A stretch of DNA of 64,000 bases from Tricholoma matsutake (Eukaryota > Basidiomycota > Agaricomycetes > Agaricales > Tricholomataceae), in the NCBI GenBank assembly GCA_026075535.2, contig AP026549.1:3906001-3970000 (forward strand), read 5' to 3'. Of the stretch, positions 58,863-64,000 are shown one piece after another (position 1 is the stretch's first letter; each line of letters starts with the position of its first letter). The position numbers were made by a program, and so were the translations under genes. Below the pieces are notes generated by a model. It was not told the DNA's origin. It made no database searches and saw nothing but the letters and a program-made list of their open reading frames with translations.

Positions 58863-59040
58863 ACCCCCTCCCCCCCATTTTGTGGGGGGGTGGGTTTTTT
58901 TGTAGAATTTAAAATAGTATAATTAAATAGTATAATTAATTCTCCCCCTCACGTTTGTGTGGGGGGTTTTTTTTAAATCTATATTTATCTACTCCCTCAC
59001 GAAGATGCGAGGGCTCAACAATTTTTTTTCGAGCTCTTGT
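58863..59040 (+). other. Tandem hairpin plus T-run array in E2
   Basis: Stems lie at 58863-58894 (then seven T), 58944-58966 (CCCCCTCAC with GTGTGGGGGG, then eight T) and 58994-59013 (CCCTC..GAGGG, then eight T after a short gap), plus a weaker CTC..GAG at about 59033. It is equivalent to 35123-35385 in E1. Confidence 0.65.
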
Positions 59041-59108
59041 GAGAGAGGTTAAAAATAAGTGAACTAATCCTAAGTGCTTTAAATGGACTTTATATTACAT
59101 TTATTAAT

Positions 59109-59194
59109 GCTCCTGTGGCTCAACTGGTTGAGCACTTGTTTGGTAGTCATGTCACTTATATCCCAAGGTCTAGAGTTCAATTCCTGCTCTGCCC
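59109..59194 (+). ncRNA. tRNA-like Pol III promoter module, right end of E2
   Basis: TGGCTCAACTGG (59116-59127, A box) and GAGTTCAATTCC (59173-59184, B box). The block is homologous to the right module of E1 and points toward the right terminus. Confidence 0.65.
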
Positions 59195-59524
59195 ATTTAT
59201 TTTGTAAGCACTTTCATCAAGTTAAGTCTTCTGAAATGGTGTGGTATTCTGACTACTACCTGTTGGAATTGCATAGGACTTTACTTGGAATTTACTAGGA
59301 ATTTCTTGGAAATAAAAGTACATGGTCATCAAGATACATTCCGATTGGACTCCTAGGACTAGTGTCAGACTAGTAGGACTCCTATCGGATTCCGATTGGA
59401 CTCTTATCGGAAAACTCAGACTCCTAGGAGGGGGAGTGCAAAGTTTACCCTTGTCAGCTTCCAGTGATCCATGCAGCTGGAGGTGAGCAGAATGCAAAAT
59501 CACATCAATTGAGATCCAGACTGT

Positions 59525-60271
59525 TTAGATCTGCCTTGAAGTGTTCTTCTGTTTGACAACATCAACCGCCAATCTGTGTTCCAAATCCAGAACATCTGGA
59601 ATTTTAGTGATTGTGACACTGGGCATGTACATCCTTAAACTGAGGTTCCGAGTTCTCAGTATTGAGAATGAGGTTATGTTGGTCATGACCTGCATGCTAT
59701 CCCAAACAGTCAACCATGGCCAATGTCATTATGTACATTGTCAGATGATATCATGGTGGCAACAATCATCAGGCCAGCCTCTCAGAATGTCAGTCATCAA
59801 GGATTATTCAGGAAGATTGTTGTCAAGTGCTCTATCATGACAGGTTATATCCAGCACCATGATATTATATTCCTTGTTAGATTACCAGTATGTGTAGATT
59901 TATTGAGACACTGCCTTTGCTGCTTTAAACATCTTATTCACCATTGTTTTATGGGTATCCGCTCTCACATAGGTTGGCTCACCACTTATACCTGTCTTGC
60001 TAAGGACAACAGGTTTCAAAGACATAGGGTGGAGTATATTGGTGCCAGCAAGATGTTCCACGGTGATGTTTTTCCAGGTGCCATCATTCTGGCAGACCCA
60101 CCACTGGTCCTGGCTGCTTAGAGTGTTAGTATGTAGATATACATCTGCAAGCTCTGGGCATGGATTGCAGAGTCCCAGTAGTTTCGGATCATAGTTGGAC
60201 AACAACATATATACTTGCAACTTCAGCCCACCAGCATCTCCACGTAGAGTCTTTGACCTGTATGATTTCAA
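59525..60271 (-). pseudogene. Hypothetical protein, broken
   Basis: The frame 60271-59900 gives 'QDQWWVCQNDGTWKNITVEH' and 'PTYVRADTHKTMVNKMFKAA'; pieces continue in other frames to 59525 ('LDLEHRLAVDVVKQKN'). The W-rich block looks like a conserved unnamed mushroom protein, but I cannot name it. Stops between the pieces indicate decay. Confidence 0.35.
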
Positions 60272-60916
60272 TGGGTGGTTGAGATGCAGACAATGCAGGT
60301 GATTCTGCTGGCTGGTTTCCTCTATATAGGAACACTTAATTGACTAACTGACCTTGCAGGCATGCTTACTTACGATATTGAAGGAGCAGGAGTGGCTGGT
60401 GGCTGAAAACTAAGTGCGTAGAATGTTAGGATATAAATCTCTCAGATGATGGTTGTAATACACACTAGGGGTATAAGTTGGCAGGAATTTGATTTACAAC
60501 CTGCAGATTGCCTCTGGAACTTTAGAACATGAGCCTGTATATACAAAGTGGGTGTCATATCAAACTTATGGCAGAATTTCTGATAGATGATATCCAGGTA
60601 GAAGAAAATTGCACAGCTGTTGCCTGTTGAGTGTAGAGGGTGAGCAATGAGTGTCTGAAAGATAGAATTACAATGATCCTACTTGGAGTTTGAAGGGTCC
60701 ATTCTCAGCAGATCAGGATGCACAGGATACACTTGCACATTTGTATTGGCAGACAGAGCAGATGTGTTCCCTGACAGGACAGTTGGAATGTGCGGGGTGA
60801 CTGGGATCATGGCATTTGTTTGGATAACAGCAGGTGAAGCAGTATGGTGAAGCATGGGGTCAGGGATGTCTGCAGAGCTCCTGCATTCTGACCAGTAGAA
60901 TTATCATCAGCAGTTA

Positions 60917-61381
60917 TTACGTACTTGCAAACAATGTCATGTACAAGATTCCTTTAGATTCACCATTTGCTAATAAGTGCTCCTGGACTGCAGCCATAGT
61001 GGCACCAGCCAGGGATCCATCCTTCAATGGAACTAGATTGCATATAATCAAGGCCACATCCCTGTAATTACCACTGGCTAGAATACTCGACACAGCTTCA
61101 ATATTCTGGATCTGGATCACCTCAAGCTGATCTGAACAGAATTGCTGAAGCAAACTCTGTATTTCCCTTTGAAGAGAGCTATCAGACCCATCTTGGGAGC
61201 TCTGGCTTGGGTTATTCTTTGTCAAGGTGTCTGCGGGTGCTGATGGCAGCTCATAGTCTGAATATCTGATATGGGTGCTGGGTCCAGTTGATTCAGCATA
61301 CCTCCTATGTGTGCAGTCATGGCTAAAGTCATGGCTAGACTTGTCCTTGTGGAGAAATGTGTAAAATGGGATGATGATCAT
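60917..61381 (-). CDS. Hypothetical Ser/Gln-rich ORF
   Basis: This 154-residue frame has a serine-rich centre ('NNPSQSSQDGSDSSLQREIQ') followed by a helical part ('SLLQQFCSDQLEVIQIQNIE'). No domain is recognised. A second frame at 61662-61396 lies upstream on the same strand. Function unknown. Confidence 0.3.
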   Translation of the reverse strand: MIIIPFYTFLHKDKSSHDFSHDCTHRRYAESTGPSTHIRYSDYELPSAPADTLTKNNPSQSSQDGSDSSLQREIQSLLQQFCSDQLEVIQIQNIEAVSSILASGNYRDVALIICNLVPLKDGSLAGATMAAVQEHLLANGESKGILYMTLFAST

Positions 61382-61662
61382 GTACCAACAATCACTTATG
61401 AGGTTTGCAGCCTAGCAGGAGCAATAAACTTGTTTTGAGACTGCATTTCGGCTGGAATGGGGGCTCCTTGCTGTTCTGGAGTGTTGGAAACTGTGTTGTG
61501 GCTATGGAATCTTTGTGAGATGAGTAAGGACAGAGAATGCATGACAAACTGCTCTGAGGCAGAGATCGAGTAGTGACCTGGGACTTTGGGCATCTGCATA
61601 GTCATTATAGGTGTCACAGGGCTCTCCACTGCTGCCAATGTGGCTTCTGATTCGAGCCTCAT

Positions 61663-64000
61663 CTGGGCAAATCCATACTAACAAGCTGTGTGGAATATTG
61701 ATGAGATTTGAAAAATGCAGTATACCAATTGTCTGCAAAGGAATAGCATTGTCATTCTTAAAAGGGGTGCTCTTCGACATTATGGAAAGCTGTACAGATT
61801 TTGCACAGCATGTAGATGCCCACAGATATAATCGGGGTTGCTATATGAACCCAAGAATATGCAGGTGTCTTATTATGCAATGCTAGCACAATCCACTGAC
61901 TGATTATGATACTCCTTCATCTTATGCTTCCAGGAACAACATCAGCAGATTCCATATGCAATCATGAGGCAACCACATGTAAGTATACACCTGATCATGC
62001 ATTGATCATGATCAAGATAATACATTATTCCATATGTACAGTGCATTTGGCTGTGACAAGAACTACACAACAGTAGAACTTCAATTCTGCAAAGTTAACT
62101 ATACATGACCATGAAATGCCCTGATAATAATGTCAGTGTTCACACCAAAGAAGCAATGTAAACTATTTATGTTGTAAGATGGAGTCTGCCTCTAGCCAGG
62201 CACACATATGTGTGCCAAGCTATGTTGTTAGAATCTTACAGTAGTACTATGTAATTCAAAGCACAATCACTACTAATACAGAACAACAGGCAAGCCATTG
62301 GAGATCCAATTTCCATTTTACATAAATTAATCATTGAAAGATGCCTGCCCATGATCAGGACAAGGAGACCCTCTATATATTAGTACTACTAATAGAGGGT
62401 CTCCTTAAGCTTATAATTAGGATATGGGAGTTTGAGTTAAGATTTGAAAAGTGGTACCATGTGAAAGTGTTCACACATAACCCAGCCAAACAGTGAGGGT
62501 AGGGAAATTGCTGAGTGGTTCAATTCTCAGCAATTCCCTCAGCTCATGTAAGTCATTATATATATGCAAATATAGAGGCATGATGTGGCTGTGTACTCTT
62601 TTTGTCTCCAACGCATCTTGTTTTCATTGAATAGAACTTTATGTAGGGTATATATATCCTAAATGCTCTTAAAATTGGATGTAAGTTATGTCAAACTTGA
62701 CTGTAGATCTGGCAAATTACAACCTGTCATCTTGGAGGTAATATTAATTCAACACTTAGATCCTAACTGAGCTGGCACCATCCGGTTCCATGTTCAGAGC
62801 TGATATGTGAGCAAGATTTAATTCCTGTGTGCAGTTCTTCTACATTACAGTTTACCCAACTCCACTACCAGCCAGGGCTCATTCAGTTTCATCCAGCCAA
62901 TTGTCATACATAACCCTTGGTATGTACAACAGCCACAATGTACCATCTTGCCTATCATTTTTGACATTTGCAATGCCAGATCCATTTGCCTCTTTGCTAC
63001 CTGTACTTAAGGATTCCATATGTAGAATCTTTCTGCACACCTCTGAGCTCCTTTCCAAGTGCATATACCCAATTTTTTGTGAGAGATAATATTATGTTTG
63101 GACCTGTTGCTTTGCCAGGATATCATTTTTTGTGGGTCCATGTGGGTCCAAACAAACACAAGCATTGCCTACCAGTTTACTTCCAGAGCTGTAAATGCAA
63201 AGTAGCAACTCCAAATACACAAATTTTTCTACCTCAAATGCACAGAAGGAGCAGAAATTCACACATAATGTCTGATTGAGGAGTTTGGCCCAAAATCAGC
63301 TGAGAAAACATGATGCAAGCTCCACCACCATTGATCCCTGCCATGCCACATCCTTGGAAATATCAATGTTAAAAGTACTGGGTAAAAGCGAAGCCCCAAA
63401 ATGTCATGCACATGCACATGTGCACTATGTCATCAACTATTTGTGGCTGCTCATTCCAGATTGATGTTCAAGTTGAAATTAGTGTGTCATCTATTCTGCC
63501 TGCGGATCATTCATTGCATGTGGACAAACATCCTGGAACATTAATCCAACAGGTTAAAGATACCAGTAGTAATAATGATATATCCATTACTCAATAACAA
63601 ACAACCCCCAATTTTGTACATTGTGGTGGAACATTGGAAAGCTACCTCGAAATTTAAACCTGAAGTATTGGTGCATTCACACATGGATCACATTTGAATC
63701 CATGCTCATGATTTTCAATGATGCCCACACTTCAGGGCAAAAATATTGAGGCAATTGCAACTCCATTCGATTCAAATTTCCATATGGAATAGTACTAGTT
63801 ATAGGTTCCTAAAGTTTTGACCATTCTAGAAGATGACCTCACTTACAGCATGGTACATTTGTTCAAGCTCTCAGATCTGTGGTTCATTGATATTGCATTT
63901 GCTGTTCTGAAATGCAATAATCACGGTATCCTTGTGGTGAGTGCATATGCAACAGTTTTTGACCTTATCCTAGATGAATTGCTGAACTCCCTATTATGTC
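61663..64000. other. Stretch without a recognisable gene
   Basis: Only short unassignable frames occur. A near-perfect hairpin lies at 62364-62404. Confidence 0.35.
62364..62404. repeat. Long near-perfect hairpin
   Basis: GGAGACCCTCTAT...ATTAGTA C TACTAAT AGAGGGTCTCC: an 18-bp stem with a 4-nt bulge (TATA) on the left arm and a single-base loop. Confidence 0.7.

Larger units (their letters stand above)
57359..59448 (+). mobile_element. Element E2: relative of E1, nested in the 3' LTR of gypsy-2
   Basis: The left end reads AGGTCTTTACACTCCCCCCC and the right end, inverted, GTAAACTTTGCACTCCCCC. CCTTGTTGG before and CCTTGTCAG after correspond to the same LTR word (CCTTGTCGG in the 5' LTR), giving a diverged 9-bp target duplication. 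The layout repeats that of E1: subterminal repeats (TCCTATCGGATTCCGATTGG type), a minus-strand tRNA-like sequence, a proline-codon-rich tract, an intron-like GTAAGT...CTAAC...TTTCTAAG (58021-58088), four hairpin motif copies (58323-58664), a (GGGGAGGGAAGCCACGG) tandem array at 58690-58770, stem-plus-T hairpins (58863-59029) and a plus-strand tRNA-like sequence. No transposase is recognisable. Confidence 0.8.
51490..59463 (+). mobile_element. Ty3/gypsy chromovirus (gypsy-2) with both LTRs and nested E2
   Basis: The 5' LTR is 51490-51768 and the 3' LTR 57086-57358 plus 59449-59463, interrupted by E2. GTGAT flanks both outer ends (51485-51489 and 59464-59468), a 5-bp target duplication. Without E2 the element is about 5.9 kb. 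It is the youngest-looking resident: LTRs differ at only about seven positions and CpG is still frequent. Confidence 0.93.

Noticed and set aside
34320..59194. Functional tRNA genes at the four tRNA-like modules
   Set aside because: A and B boxes are present, but acceptor stems do not pair and the spacing or anticodon arms are irregular, so they are called tRNA-like only.

Overview
This window reads as a transposon graveyard from a basidiomycete mushroom (Agaricomycetes). The evidence is a FunK1-type fungal kinase, short GT-AG introns of 45-60 bp, a KDZ transposase fragment, a fungal hAT transposase, two Ty3/gypsy chromoviruses, a Ty1/copia relic and two PIF1-type helicase relics. No intact conserved single-copy host gene was recognised. 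Almost every long coding region is broken, and most nonsense codons are TGA where the protein family has Arg (CGA) or Trp. That is the trace of C-to-T decay at CpG.

Layout. 1-6.6 kb: decayed hypothetical genes on the minus strand and a KDZ transposase N-terminus. 6.9-14.4 kb: relics and repeats, including a GC-rich element, an LTR piece, a ~104-bp period array, a 593-bp MITE and a segmental duplication. 14.4-20 kb: a copia pol relic, a tRNA-derived SINE, and a head-to-head pair (A and B) of a repeat family whose third copy (C) lies at 24.9-26.4 kb. 22.9-24.9 kb: a PIF1 helicase C-terminus and a hand-assembled seven-exon gene. 27-34 kb: a second helicase gene split by a hAT element of exactly 5,000 bp with an 8-bp target duplication. 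34.1-35.8 kb: element E1.

35.8-48.7 kb: a FunK1 gene on the minus strand, split by an 8.97-kb insertion (38,910-47,879) with ~730-bp terminal inverted repeats and a TGA target duplication. Inside lie a 139-bp MITE, a piece of the E1-like family, and a chromovirus that itself carries a solo LTR of another retroelement. Removing the insertion joins the FunK1 reading frame exactly. 51.5-59.5 kb: a second chromovirus with both LTRs and a 5-bp target duplication; element E2, a relative of E1, sits near the end of its 3' LTR. 59.5-64 kb: weak hypothetical ORFs.

The most novel material is the E1/E2 family, with relics at 6.9-8.2 and 40.0-40.6 kb. These are 1.7-2.1-kb elements without a recognisable transposase. 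E1 and E2 have related terminal inverted repeats. Near each end lies a tRNA-like sequence with A and B boxes pointing outward. The family interior carries a GAGC-loop-GCTC hairpin motif followed by GGGTGGA, with base-pair-preserving changes between copies, and a tandem series of C-rich/G-rich hairpins each followed by a T-run. The 674-bp solo LTR is also notable: it holds six small hairpins sharing an AAGC-type loop with differing stems.
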